Of a stretch of 64,000 nucleotides of DNA, positions 27,606 through 37,026 are shown piece after piece. The DNA is from Acinetobacter oleivorans DR1 (GTDB taxonomy: Bacteria > Pseudomonadota > Gammaproteobacteria > Pseudomonadales > Moraxellaceae), in NCBI RefSeq assembly GCF_000196795.1, contig NC_014259.1, forward strand, positions 3,286,001-3,350,000, read 5' to 3'. The position numbers were made by a program, and so were the translations under genes. The notes under the pieces were generated by a model, which had not been told where the DNA came from, did not search any database, and was given only the letters and a program-made list of their open reading frames with translations. The first letter of the stretch is position 1; each line of letters starts with the position of its first letter.

Positions 27606-27689
27606 AGGAATTCTCCTCATTGCTTGTGGCGTTTGATTTGCCACTAGTTTAATTGAATATAAAAATTTTTAAAAGTTTATACATCAGCC

Positions 27690-28424
27690 TTAGGCCATGT
27701 ATAAACCACCATTTACATGTAATACCGTACCGGTAATGTAACCTGCTTTATCACTTGCAAGGAAACTCACCGCATTTGCGATATCTTGTGGCTCACCTAA
27801 GCGATTTAAAGCCACTTGATCACTCATTTTTTTGCGAATGTCTTCACTAAGTGCATCTGTCATTTCTGTTGCAATGAAACCTGGTGCCACACTATTCACA
27901 GTGATTTGACGGCTACCCATTTCTTTTGCAAGACTGCGGCTAAACGCTTCAATACCTGCTTTTGCAGCAGAGTAGTTCGCTTGACCTGGGTTTGCAAAGT
28001 GAGCAACAACAGAACTAATATTAATAATGCGGCCAAAGCGCGCTTTCGTCATACCTTTAAGCACACGTTTAGATAAACGATATACGGCTTTAAGGTGAAT
28101 GTTGAGAATGTCATCCCAATCATCTTCTGACATGCGTAGCAATAAATTGTCTTTCGTGATACCTGCATTATTAACCAAAATAAGCACAGGGCCATAGTTT
28201 TGTTCAATATGAGAAACGACTGCTTCAATCTCATCGAGATTACGCACATCGAGAGCTAAACCTGCCCCATGCTCACCAAAGCTTTCACTTAACTTTTGTG
28301 CGCCAGACTCAGATGTCGCAGTACCTACAACAAAATAACCGTCTTGAATAAGTTGCTGGGCAATTGCAGCGCCAATGCCCCGACTCGCGCCCGTTACTAA
28401 TGCAACTTTGCGTTCTTGTGTCAT
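27690..28424 (-). CDS. fabG: 3-oxoacyl-[ACP] reductase
   Basis: A 244-residue short-chain dehydrogenase performing the NADPH-dependent reduction in fatty acid elongation. The cofactor motif TGASRGIG is near residue 13, NNAG near 88, and the catalytic Ser/Tyr/Lys are in INISSVV and YSAAKAG. Its start overlaps the fabD stop by 4 bases. Confidence 0.97.
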   Translation of the reverse strand: MTQERKVALVTGASRGIGAAIAQQLIQDGYFVVGTATSESGAQKLSESFGEHGAGLALDVRNLDEIEAVVSHIEQNYGPVLILVNNAGITKDNLLLRMSEDDWDDILNIHLKAVYRLSKRVLKGMTKARFGRIINISSVVAHFANPGQANYSAAKAGIEAFSRSLAKEMGSRQITVNSVAPGFIATEMTDALSEDIRKKMSDQVALNRLGEPQDIANAVSFLASDKAGYITGTVLHVNGGLYMA

Positions 28425-29407
28425 GCAATTTTTCCTTCTGCCACTAAAACAGCATTTAGGGCATCTTCCATTTTACTCTTACTATCGATAGCAAAAGCTT
28501 TTTCTATATTTGGTAAACGCTTCGCGAGATTACTCAATACTGTACCAGGGCCACACTCAACAACGTAGTGAATACCTTGGTCTTGTAAGAATTGCATCGT
28601 GTCTGTCCATTGTACAGATTGGTACAATTGAGCAGTCAACGCCTGACGCAATTGAGCAACATCGGTAGCTATTCCCGCGTTGACATTTTGTATTACAGGT
28701 ATGGTAGGCAGCTCAATGGCAGTTTGTTCCAAAGCTTCTGCAAATTTTTCAGCAGCAGGCTTCATCAATGAACAATGCGAAGGAACTGACACAGGTAAAG
28801 CAATTGCCTTAGCAGACTGCTCTTTTGCCAAAGCCATTACTTGTTGTACAGATGCTGTACTTCCGGCAATTACGACTTGGCCTTGTGAATTATAGTTTGC
28901 AGCTTCTACTGAGCCTTGACCTTCTGCATTCACAATTTGGCAAAGTTCAACCACTTTTTCATCAGCCAAACCAAGGATTGCAGCCATAGCACCTTCCCCT
29001 TGAGGAACAGCGCTTTGCATGAGTTTGCCACGCAAATTCACAAGTTTCACTGCATCTGCCAAGCTCATAGATCCTGCAGCAACCAAAGCGCTGTATTCAC
29101 CTAGAGAATGTCCTGCAAGGTACTTAGGTGCCAGACCACCTAAATCAAGCCATACACGCCATAAAGCGATACTGGCAGTTAATAACACAGGTTGGGTATT
29201 TTCTGTTTGGTTGAGACCTTCACCACTTTGCGCAATATGCCACAGATCAAATCCAAGTGCATCTGATGCTTCCGCAAAGGTTTGCCCAACCCCACTAAAC
29301 TGTTCTGCTAGTTCAGCAAGCATACCGACTTTTTGTGAACCTTGACCTGGAAACACAAACGCAGTTTTTGTGGCTAAAGCTACTTGTTCAAGACGTTTAG
29401 CAGACAT
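28421..29407 (-). CDS. fabD: Malonyl-CoA:ACP transacylase
   Basis: 328 residues. The N-terminal FPGQGSQKVGM motif and the nucleophile elbow GHSLGEYSAL (Ser around 98) identify the acyltransferase that loads malonate onto ACP; the partner His lies in the segment PVSVPSHCSLM. It follows rpmF by 151 bases with a terminator between, so it likely has its own promoter. Confidence 0.97.
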   Translation of the reverse strand: MSAKRLEQVALATKTAFVFPGQGSQKVGMLAELAEQFSGVGQTFAEASDALGFDLWHIAQSGEGLNQTENTQPVLLTASIALWRVWLDLGGLAPKYLAGHSLGEYSALVAAGSMSLADAVKLVNLRGKLMQSAVPQGEGAMAAILGLADEKVVELCQIVNAEGQGSVEAANYNSQGQVVIAGSTASVQQVMALAKEQSAKAIALPVSVPSHCSLMKPAAEKFAEALEQTAIELPTIPVIQNVNAGIATDVAQLRQALTAQLYQSVQWTDTMQFLQDQGIHYVVECGPGTVLSNLAKRLPNIEKAFAIDSKSKMEDALNAVLVAEGKIA

Positions 29408-29491
29408 AAGAAATCCTTTTTTGGGTTTTCACTCATTTCTGGAGCGGAAATTTAACATGTTATTTATATTTTTATAATTGCGAAAAACAAC

Positions 29492-29514
29492 AAAAAAAGG
29501 GAGCTTTCGCTCCC
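29492..29514 (-). terminator. rpmF terminator
   Basis: GGGAGC / GCTCCC stem, loop of four, followed on the minus strand by T7. It separates yceD-rpmF from fabD-fabG-acpP. Confidence 0.88.
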
Positions 29515-29558
29515 ATTTTTTCTATACTTAAGCATCACGCTTAATGCATATCATGCAA

Positions 29559-29744
29559 TTATTCAGCATCAGCTGCTTTAGCGAATAATTGACGACCACG
29601 GTAGAAACCGTCTTTAGTCACGTGGTGACGACGATGAGTTTCACCAGTTGCTTGGTCTACTGTTAATGCATTCTCGGTTAAAGCGTCATGTGAACGGCGC
29701 ATGTCACGGCGAGAGCGACTTTTACGGTTTTGCTGAACGGCCAT
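29559..29744 (-). CDS. rpmF: 50S ribosomal protein bL32
   Basis: 61 residues, basic N terminus MAVQQNRKSRSRRDMRRSHD typical of bL32. No zinc-binding Cys pairs are present, so this is the C-minus form. It follows yceD by 74 bases, the universal yceD-rpmF pair. Confidence 0.96.
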   Translation of the reverse strand: MAVQQNRKSRSRRDMRRSHDALTENALTVDQATGETHRRHHVTKDGFYRGRQLFAKAADAE

Positions 29745-29818
29745 GATGGCTCCTTACAAAGATCGAAAAAATGGATCAGAACAAATTCAGTTGTCTTATC
29801 TCACAATTATATCACAAA

Positions 29819-30379
29819 TTATGAGTTAAGTTTACCCTTCAAACCTGCCAAAACATCAAACGGGTTATCCCGTTTTTCTTCAACAACATTTTGAATGGTA
29901 GGTTGATGTTTATTTTCACAAGCATCATGCTTGGGAGATAAAGGCACCAACAATAACAGTTCATCTTCTAGTAATGCGAGCAAGTTAATCGAGGCTGGCG
30001 TATCATAATCACCTTTCGTCGAAGACTCACTTTCACCTAAAACGATGAAATCAGCATCCTCATCCAAGCGCTCTATCAGTGACTCATCATCCATTAATGC
30101 AATATGAAAGTCTAAGACAAGAGGAATTTCAACAGGTTCCAAACAACGTTGGCACTCCATTGGAACTATCGTGTCCATATGACCATCCATCCACACAATG
30201 CGATGATAGGCATCCATTGATAGCTTACAGTCTATGTTGATCAATTGGTTATCAATTGATCCAACAGCTTCACGAGCGATACGAGCAAAGCGAGACAAGG
30301 GCAGTTGACCTGACCATGTAAAGCCTTGTTCAGCCCATTTAAACGGCTCAATCTGTGCCGGAAAGGTATTTGCTGACAT
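29819..30379 (-). CDS. yceD: YceD family (DUF177) protein, 23S rRNA accumulation factor
   Basis: 186 residues. The core CQRCLEPVEIPLVLDF includes the conserved C-x2-C of the family, followed by the Asp-rich middle and the C-terminal HDACENK / NPFDVLAGLK segment. YceD is needed for normal 23S rRNA levels and is nearly always upstream of rpmF, as here. Confidence 0.93.
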   Translation of the reverse strand: MSANTFPAQIEPFKWAEQGFTWSGQLPLSRFARIAREAVGSIDNQLINIDCKLSMDAYHRIVWMDGHMDTIVPMECQRCLEPVEIPLVLDFHIALMDDESLIERLDEDADFIVLGESESSTKGDYDTPASINLLALLEDELLLLVPLSPKHDACENKHQPTIQNVVEEKRDNPFDVLAGLKGKLNS

Positions 30380-30475
30380 AATTAAGGCGGCAATTCTACA
30401 AATTCATCGGTACTCTGTCAAAGATTAAGATACAATTTTGCACTTCTTTAGACAGAACTCGGGGTAAATTAAGCA

Positions 30476-31138
30476 ATGCACCTGTTGCAGCCGCAACCTG
30501 AAGTTAACACTTCATTACTCGTTTGCACCCATTCAACTCATCAGAACACTCTTGTACCTGACATAGTGCAACTCTCACCATGGTCAAGCTCAAAATCGGA
30601 GTCTGAGCAAGTCGATTGGCTTATTTTACACTTTAATCACTGGTTTTCCCACCATAATGTGACATTAGTTCGTGGAGATTTTGAACCAGAATATTTCCCT
30701 GCAACAAATATAGAACCTGCCAAGATTCAATTTGCCCATGGTTTCTTTAATAGTGCCTTGCATGAAATTAGTCATTGGTCTATTGCAGGCGAAAAACGCC
30801 GCCTATTACCTGATCTAGGATATTGGTACGCTCCCGATGGCCGTACGCAAGAACAGCAAAGTCTATTTGAACAAGTCGAAGTTAAGCCTCAGGCAATTGA
30901 ATGGTTGTTTGCACAGTCTTTTGGTAGAAAATTTAGAGTCTCGCTTGATAATCTGACAGGTGATGGTGGAGATGGCAAAATATTTAAAGATAATGTCTAT
31001 GCTCAAGTACAACGTTACTTTTCAGGTGAAGCCAAGTTGCCACGTGATGCAGCAGCATTTATTGGTTTTATTTGCCAATGTACACGTTCAGGCCTAGCAT
31101 TACAATTAAATGAATTTAAACGTGAACTCCTTGATTAA
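30476..31138 (+). CDS. epmC: Elongation factor P hydroxylase (EpmC, YfcM)
   Basis: Hydroxylates the beta-lysylated lysine of EF-P. The 220-residue protein has the family segment FNSALHEISHWSIAGEKRR, where His-Glu-x2-His is the likely iron site, and PDLGYWYAPDGRTQEQQ. About 35 N-terminal residues precede the homology to E. coli EpmC, which has 182 residues. It diverges from yceD. The partner genes epmA, epmB and efp are not in the window. Confidence 0.9.
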   Translation: MHLLQPQPEVNTSLLVCTHSTHQNTLVPDIVQLSPWSSSKSESEQVDWLILHFNHWFSHHNVTLVRGDFEPEYFPATNIEPAKIQFAHGFFNSALHEISHWSIAGEKRRLLPDLGYWYAPDGRTQEQQSLFEQVEVKPQAIEWLFAQSFGRKFRVSLDNLTGDGGDGKIFKDNVYAQVQRYFSGEAKLPRDAAAFIGFICQCTRSGLALQLNEFKRELLD

Positions 31139-31227
31139 TTGACAAAAAAACCACGTTAATTACTTGCATAGGTTGTTTAAAAAGCCTAATAATTATTTTA
31201 ACACTGGCGTGATGGAGTCTCTAAAAT

Positions 31228-31845
31228 ATGATGCATTTACATGTACATCCTGAAAATCCACAGCAACGCCTTATTAGCCAAGCGGTTGAACGCATTCGTG
31301 CCGGAGATGTTGTGGTTTATCCTACCGATGCAGCCTACGCAATTGGGTGCCAAATCGGTAATAAAAATGCCATGGAACGTATTGCGCAGATTCGCGGTTT
31401 AGGACCTAAACATCAATATGCCATTATGTGCTGTGACTTATCAGATATTGCAACGTATGCAAAAGTTGATAATGCAACATATCGTTTATTGAAAGCGAAT
31501 ACCCCTGCTATAACGACATTCATTTTACCTGCAACAAGTGAAGTTCCTCGTAGGTTAATGCATCCTAAAAAGAAAACCATTGGCTTACGTATTCCAAGTA
31601 ATCCAATTTGTCAGGCTTTATTACAAGAGCTTGGTGAGCCCCTACTTACGAGTACATTAATTTTACCGGGTCAAGAAGACCCTCTAGATGATCCTTACGA
31701 TATTGAAAATCAGCTAGATAAACGAATCGATGTATTTATTGATGGTGGTTTCGGTACTTTAACAAGCACAAGTATTGTCGACTTATCGGGTGAACATCCT
31801 GAAATTATCCGTCGTGGTATTGGCGATGTAAGTGCTTTTGAATAA
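31228..31845 (+). CDS. YciO/Sua5/YrdC-family protein (threonylcarbamoyl-AMP synthase fold)
   Basis: 205 residues. The motif VVYPTDAAYAIGC near 31-43 and the segment IAQIRGLGPKHQYAIM match the YciO branch rather than TsaC: the KxR-type stretch is KKKTIGLRIPSN. Whether this branch makes threonylcarbamoyl-adenylate for tRNA t6A is unclear; YciO shows weak activity. It could be called L-threonylcarbamoyladenylate synthase in automated annotation. A 224-base gap without a visible gene follows before scpA. Confidence 0.85.
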   Translation: MMHLHVHPENPQQRLISQAVERIRAGDVVVYPTDAAYAIGCQIGNKNAMERIAQIRGLGPKHQYAIMCCDLSDIATYAKVDNATYRLLKANTPAITTFILPATSEVPRRLMHPKKKTIGLRIPSNPICQALLQELGEPLLTSTLILPGQEDPLDDPYDIENQLDKRIDVFIDGGFGTLTSTSIVDLSGEHPEIIRRGIGDVSAFE

Positions 31846-32069
31846 GCACTTACAATTTTTACCAATAGTTTTAAAAAAAGTATTATCACTCAAAAAAATA
31901 CTCTTTATTTATTTTGGATTTTTTTTACACTTTAGTCGTTAAGTAATTTATTAAAATGCACAATTCATTTAGAATGATTTTCACTATCTGCTGTTCTTCT
32001 GTTTACAGCTCTCTTTGACTTGAATAACAAGTCTCATGCTTTTGAAAATTCGCGTGGCTTATAATCGTA

Positions 32070-32861
32070 ATGAATCAATCACTTCATCAATCCATGGAAG
32101 ACGCTCCACACATCCGTGTTTTAGATGAGTGGCATGACAAGATTCCTGAAGATCTCTATATCCCTCCTGCTGCATTTGAGATTTTGCTCGAACAGTTTGA
32201 AGGTCCCCTAGATTTTTTAATTTATCTGATTCAAAAAAACGGTTTTGATTTAATTCACGTCGATATTGCGCCTATAGCAAGTCAATATTTAACTTATATG
32301 GATAGTATGAAATCCTTAAATATTGAGCTAACCGCTGATTATATGGTGATGGCCGCTTTATTGGCAGATTTAAAGTCTCGCCTACTTTTACCAAAGCCAA
32401 CAATCATCAGTATTGAAAAAGACCCTAAACAAGAACTTATTGACCGACTTGAAACCTATCTACGTATCAAGCAAGCGGCTGAACGTTTGGGTCAAATGCC
32501 AATTCTTGAGCGTGATACATTCAGTGCAAATGTGAGCTTAGGTCATATTGCTCCTGTTTATGAAGGCTATGATATTTCAGCATTGCATGACGCATTGTTC
32601 TGTGTGTTTAACCGACCAGAACCTATTACGCATGTTGTGGCTCAAGAGCCTGTCTTACTAGAAGAACGCATTGCATATATTGAAGAGAAATTAGAGTCTG
32701 GTGACGTGTTAAGTTTTAAAGAATTACTCAATCCTCTGCAAGGTCGCATGGGAATGGTTGTTACATTTATGGCTGTTTTAGAGTTAACCCGACAACAGCG
32801 AATTAAAATTATTGCCTCAGGTATTGAAGCTCCGTTAGCAATTCAAGGATCTTCAATATGA
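32070..32861 (+). CDS. scpA: Segregation and condensation protein A
   Basis: The kleisin subunit bridging SMC heads. 263 residues. The N-terminal FEGPLDFLIYLIQKNGFDL motif, which contacts the SMC neck, and the C-terminal winged helix (VVTFMAVLELTRQQRIKI) are both present. It overlaps scpB by 4 bases. The matching smc gene lies 14 kb away in this window. Confidence 0.96.
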   Translation: MNQSLHQSMEDAPHIRVLDEWHDKIPEDLYIPPAAFEILLEQFEGPLDFLIYLIQKNGFDLIHVDIAPIASQYLTYMDSMKSLNIELTADYMVMAALLADLKSRLLLPKPTIISIEKDPKQELIDRLETYLRIKQAAERLGQMPILERDTFSANVSLGHIAPVYEGYDISALHDALFCVFNRPEPITHVVAQEPVLLEERIAYIEEKLESGDVLSFKELLNPLQGRMGMVVTFMAVLELTRQQRIKIIASGIEAPLAIQGSSI

Positions 32862-33451
32862 GCTTTGAACAAAATAATACGGATTTGTCATTAGCTGACA
32901 TTCACCACGAAGTCTTATTACAACTTGAAGCTATTATTTTTGCTAGTGAAGCGCCCGTTTCAATTGCCCGTTTAAAAGAAGCATTTAATAATCAATATAA
33001 TAAACAACAGCTTCGTCAACTTTTACAACAGCTCGCGCTATTACAACATGGCCGATCTATTGAGTTGATTGAAACAGCGCAAGGGTTTCGCTTTCAGGTA
33101 CGATCTAAATATCGTAGTATTATTGCTCAAATTTGGCCAGAGCGACCAACAAAACTGTCGCCTTCATTACTAGAAACCCTGGCTGTCATTGCTTATCATC
33201 AACCGGTTACCCGCGCTGATATTGAACAAATTCGTGGTGTGTCTAATAATAGTCAGATTCTTAGAACACTATTTGACTGGAACTGGATTAAAGAAGCCGG
33301 TTTTAGAGATTTACCCGGAAGACCCGCGTTGCTAATTACAACGCCTCAGTTTCTGAATGCTTTTGGTCTAGCATCGCTAGGCCAATTGCCTCCCCTACAG
33401 AACGCCAAGGAAGCCTTTATGGCTCTCGATGCAAATGCACCGAAATCATAA
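32858..33451 (+). CDS. scpB: Segregation and condensation protein B
   Basis: 197 residues with two winged-helix domains. LLQLEAIIFASEAPVSIARL opens the first; the second holds LLETLAVIAYHQPVTRADIEQIRGV. It binds ScpA to modulate the SMC ring. It starts within the scpA stop (ATGA) and is followed by rluB after 41 bases, the typical scpA-scpB-rluB order. Confidence 0.96.
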   Translation: MSFEQNNTDLSLADIHHEVLLQLEAIIFASEAPVSIARLKEAFNNQYNKQQLRQLLQQLALLQHGRSIELIETAQGFRFQVRSKYRSIIAQIWPERPTKLSPSLLETLAVIAYHQPVTRADIEQIRGVSNNSQILRTLFDWNWIKEAGFRDLPGRPALLITTPQFLNAFGLASLGQLPPLQNAKEAFMALDANAPKS

Positions 33452-33492
33452 AGAGGTGGACTGTTGATCATTATGTCTAAGGTTGTGCTGTC

Positions 33493-34416
33493 ATGAGTGA
33501 AAAATTGCAAAAAGTATTAGCGCGAATCGGATTAGGTTCCCGCCGATATATGGAAGAGGTTATTGCCGCAGGACGCGTGAGTGTAAACGGTCGTGTTGCC
33601 CAAGTGGGTGAGCGCATTGAACCAGGCGATGAATTACGCATTGATGGCCGTAAAGTTCAGTTTCAAATTGAAGACGAAATTCGTCGCCGTGTATTGATTT
33701 ACTATAAGCCAGAAGGCGAAATCTGTTCACGTAATGATCCTGAAAAACGCCCGACTGTATTTGATCATTTGCCACAAATTGCGAATGACCGCTGGGTAAT
33801 GGTAGGTCGTCTAGATATTAACAGTACTGGTTTATTACTATTTACAAATGATGGTGAGCTTGCTAACCGCTTAATGCACCCATCAAATGAAGTTGAACGT
33901 GAATATGCTGTTCGAGTTATGGGTGAAGTAACACCTAAAATACGTCAAAACATGGTTAATGGCGTAGAACTTGAAGATGGCCCTGCTAAATTTGAATCTT
34001 TCTCAGAAATTGGCGGTGAAGGTATTAACCGTTGGTACCAAGTTGTGGTGAAAGAAGGTCGTAACCGTGAGGTTCGTCGTATTTTTGAATCACAAGAACT
34101 TAAAGTAAGCCGCTTATTGCGTACGCGCTACGGTACAGTTATTTTACCACGCGAATTACGTACTGGCCGCTGGATGGAACTCGATAAAACTGATATCGAT
34201 AATCTAGCAAAATCTGTTGAGTTAAAACCACGTCAAGGTACAGGTTTATTTGGTATGGCAAAACGTCGTACTGACCGTATGACTGAAAAGCCAATGGCTG
34301 CTCGTCGTGGCGGTTACTTACGCCAACAACGTCGTGATGAAGAAAAAGAAGCTCCAGCTAACACGGGTAACCAACGTAAATCAACTGGTTTTAACCGTGG
34401 TTCTAAGAAGTTCTAA
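33493..34416 (+). CDS. rluB: 23S rRNA pseudouridine(2605) synthase RluB
   Basis: 307 residues: an S4 domain at about 2-60 (EKLQKVLARIGLGSRRYMEEVI), then the RsuA-type catalytic motif GRLDINSTGLLLFTND with the nucleophile Asp. The C-terminal 60 residues are very basic and Arg/Gly-rich, as in RluB, and probably bind RNA. Confidence 0.94.
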   Translation: MSEKLQKVLARIGLGSRRYMEEVIAAGRVSVNGRVAQVGERIEPGDELRIDGRKVQFQIEDEIRRRVLIYYKPEGEICSRNDPEKRPTVFDHLPQIANDRWVMVGRLDINSTGLLLFTNDGELANRLMHPSNEVEREYAVRVMGEVTPKIRQNMVNGVELEDGPAKFESFSEIGGEGINRWYQVVVKEGRNREVRRIFESQELKVSRLLRTRYGTVILPRELRTGRWMELDKTDIDNLAKSVELKPRQGTGLFGMAKRRTDRMTEKPMAARRGGYLRQQRRDEEKEAPANTGNQRKSTGFNRGSKKF

Positions 34417-34430
34417 GATTTATTGATATA

Positions 34431-34460
34431 AAAAAACCGCTCAAATCAGAGCGGTTTTTT
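34431..34460. terminator. Bidirectional terminator, rluB / bioD
   Basis: AAAAAACCGCTC / GAGCGGTTTTTT, a 12-bp stem with loop AAATCA between convergent stop codons. Confidence 0.93.
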
Positions 34461-34476
34461 TATATCATTTTTTAAC

Positions 34477-35121
34477 TTAATTCATTTTTTCCAGTTCAAT
34501 CCATTCAGCTTCAAGGAAATGAACTGCTAAATAGTCTTTCAGATAATTTGAAGTATCTTGAGAAATTAATGGATCTTTTGATTCATCTTTTAAATTATAA
34601 ACCAAAGCTTTTAATTTAAGTCCACGAGACTTAAGTGCTTCAAGACTAAGTAAAGTATGGTTAATACTTCCTAAACGACCTGATGTTACTAAAATAACTG
34701 GAAACTGGTGCTGAGCAACATAATCAATGCTAAGCAGACTGGTGGTTAGTGGCACCATTAAGCCGCCCGCACCTTCTAACAATACAATTTCAAAACGCTC
34801 TGCCAATGTTTGCGTCGCATTTTCAATTTTTTGAAAATCAATTTCTCGGTTATCTAGGCGTGTTGCAAGATGAGGCGAAGCAGGATAGCTAAAAATTTCA
34901 GGCATGGTTAGCTTATCATGATCTTCTTGAAACCAGCCCTGCCCCATAATTTCACGATGCTTTTCGATATCTTCAGAAATATCAGCATTACCCGTCTGAA
35001 TGAGTTTTTGGGTAATCACTTTTTTACCCTGCTCAGTCCATAATTTTGCTAAAAAGCCTGTAGCGTAGGTTTTACCAATGTCGGTATCAATCCCACTCAC
35101 AAAATAGATCTGGCCACTCAT
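34477..35121 (-). CDS. bioD: Dethiobiotin synthetase
   Basis: Closes the ureido ring of dethiobiotin from DAPA, CO2 and ATP. 214 residues with the P-loop SGIDTDIGKTY at about 9-19, KLIQTG and the EGAGGLMVPL motif. It is the last gene of the biotin operon and starts at the base after the bioC stop. Confidence 0.95.
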   Translation of the reverse strand: MSGQIYFVSGIDTDIGKTYATGFLAKLWTEQGKKVITQKLIQTGNADISEDIEKHREIMGQGWFQEDHDKLTMPEIFSYPASPHLATRLDNREIDFQKIENATQTLAERFEIVLLEGAGGLMVPLTTSLLSIDYVAQHQFPVILVTSGRLGSINHTLLSLEALKSRGLKLKALVYNLKDESKDPLISQDTSNYLKDYLAVHFLEAEWIELEKMN

Positions 35122-35871
35122 TTACTTCACTCTCCGGGCAATACAATAAATCGGATGATATGTGAGGGAATATCCCTCAGCGTACTTAAACCGATCATAA
35201 TCTTGATAAAACTGTTGTAAAGTTTGCTTTGTCCAACGATGCTGAGCAGTTGCCGTTACACCTGTTGCTTTTAAATGCTGCAACACGGCTTTAGGCGAAT
35301 CAAAATAGAGTTGAGTTTCTGACTCTGACAAATGCAAAATCTCAAAACCAGCCTGAGTTAAGGCACTATTCCAATTTTCAACTGACCAATAACTTAAACC
35401 TTGTCCGGTTAGCTCTTTAATTTCTCTTAAATTCTGAGAGCCGAATGTTGAAAAGCATAACCAGCCTTGATCAACTAAAGCCTCATTACAACGCTTAAGC
35501 AAAAGAGGCAAATCCTGCATCCATTGCAAAGCAGAACCTGAAATAATCATATCGAGCTGTTGGGGGAAATCTAACGTTTCAATGTCCCCAATCAACCATT
35601 TCAAATTTTCTTGATGATTGAAGTGCTGCTGCACATCTGCATACAGATCATTCAAAATTAATTTTTCAATCTGAAAAGATGCAGTAATAAGACGCGTTAA
35701 ATTGCCAGAACCACAACCGATTTCAAAAACACGTGACATCGTACTTGGGCAAAACTGCTTTAGTAAGCCCGTTAAATTTTGGCAAATTTGTTTTTGAACT
35801 ATTGCATGCTCTGAATAGCTTTGCCCAGCTTTGGCAAAACGCTGGGCAACCAAGTTTTTATTCAAACTCAC
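35122..35871 (-). CDS. bioC: Malonyl-ACP O-methyltransferase
   Basis: Methylates malonyl-ACP to start pimelate synthesis on the fatty-acid machinery. 249 residues; the SAM-binding motif FEIGCGSGNLTR (about 50-61), then GDIETLDFP and the BioC-typical SGSALQWMQDL. It overlaps bioF by 4 bases. Confidence 0.94.
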   Translation of the reverse strand: MSLNKNLVAQRFAKAGQSYSEHAIVQKQICQNLTGLLKQFCPSTMSRVFEIGCGSGNLTRLITASFQIEKLILNDLYADVQQHFNHQENLKWLIGDIETLDFPQQLDMIISGSALQWMQDLPLLLKRCNEALVDQGWLCFSTFGSQNLREIKELTGQGLSYWSVENWNSALTQAGFEILHLSESETQLYFDSPKAVLQHLKATGVTATAQHRWTKQTLQQFYQDYDRFKYAEGYSLTYHPIYCIARRVK

Positions 35872-37025
35872 AGAAAACTCACCAATTCTTCAAGCTCATG
35901 TTGCTGTACCATTGACGTTAAAGAAATACGCAAACGTGCACTATTTTTAGGTACTGTTGGTGGGCGTACAGGCATGGCATAAAAGCCGCTTTCTTGAACG
36001 TGTTTTGCCTTATCGATCGCAGCCTGACTTTCTCCAACAATAACTGGAACAATATGACTAGTCGACGGGCTTACATAACCCTTTTGTACAACGGCTTGTT
36101 GAAGATATTGGCTAATATTTTTTAAGTGTTCACGCTGAGGTTGAGCAACCAATACTTTTTGGAATATAAAGTTTACCCAAGCTACAATAATAGGGGGTTG
36201 AGAGGTAGTAAAAATAAGCGGGCGCATTTTATTAATAAGATAGTCTTTAAGAATTGGATCGCAAATAATGTAACCACCAACTGCTGCTAATGCTTTACCG
36301 AAGGTACCAACTAGAAAATCAATTTCTTGAATGACATTATATTGTTCAGCACATCCTAAGCCTTGCTGACCACGAGCACCAATTGAGTGTGCTTCATCGA
36401 CATATAGCATGGTTTTAGCAAAACGTTTTTTAAGCTGGACTAATGCAGCTAAATCCGTTTCATCACCATCCATACTAAAAATACTTTCTGTGACCACAAT
36501 GATTCGTTCAATCTTGTCATCATCATGATACTTTTGCAGAAGTTGTTCTAAGTGCTGTAAATCATTATGTCGATAACGCACATACTGCGCACCAGATAAA
36601 CGGATCCCGTCAATCATGCTGGCATGGACTAATTTATCTGCCAAAATTAAAGTTTTACTATCAGCAACAGCAGGCAAAATACCAATATTCATGTGATAGC
36701 CACTATTAAATAGCAGAGCCGACCGACCACCAAATGCTTTACTTAAACTATTTTCCAACTGTTCATATTCATCAAAGTTACCTGTCAATAAACGGGCTGA
36801 TGAAGAACTAAAATAGCTCCGCTCTAACGGCAAGCTATCTAAAAACTCTTGGCGAAGATTTAGATCAGCCGCCAGTCCAAGATAATCATTTGAAGCTAAG
36901 TTGAGCATTGTTTTATTTTGAATTGTAATAAAACAGCCATGTTGCACATTTTGGGTAAATTGTCTGAAATTACCTTGTTGTTTTAACTCATCTAGCTCGT
37001 TAGCAAAATGATCAAGCAATGACAT
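35868..37025 (-). CDS. bioF: 8-amino-7-oxononanoate synthase
   Basis: A PLP enzyme that condenses pimeloyl-ACP with L-alanine. 385 residues from ATG 37025, chosen because it starts one base after the bioA stop with GGGAG upstream; a frame open to 37073 would overlap bioA. Motifs: LNLASNDYLGLA, DEAHSIGARGQQGLG and the PLP-lysine in VGTFGKALAAVGG. Confidence 0.95.
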   Translation of the reverse strand: MSLLDHFANELDELKQQGNFRQFTQNVQHGCFITIQNKTMLNLASNDYLGLAADLNLRQEFLDSLPLERSYFSSSSARLLTGNFDEYEQLENSLSKAFGGRSALLFNSGYHMNIGILPAVADSKTLILADKLVHASMIDGIRLSGAQYVRYRHNDLQHLEQLLQKYHDDDKIERIIVVTESIFSMDGDETDLAALVQLKKRFAKTMLYVDEAHSIGARGQQGLGCAEQYNVIQEIDFLVGTFGKALAAVGGYIICDPILKDYLINKMRPLIFTTSQPPIIVAWVNFIFQKVLVAQPQREHLKNISQYLQQAVVQKGYVSPSTSHIVPVIVGESQAAIDKAKHVQESGFYAMPVRPPTVPKNSARLRISLTSMVQQHELEELVSFL

Positions 37026-37026
37026 C

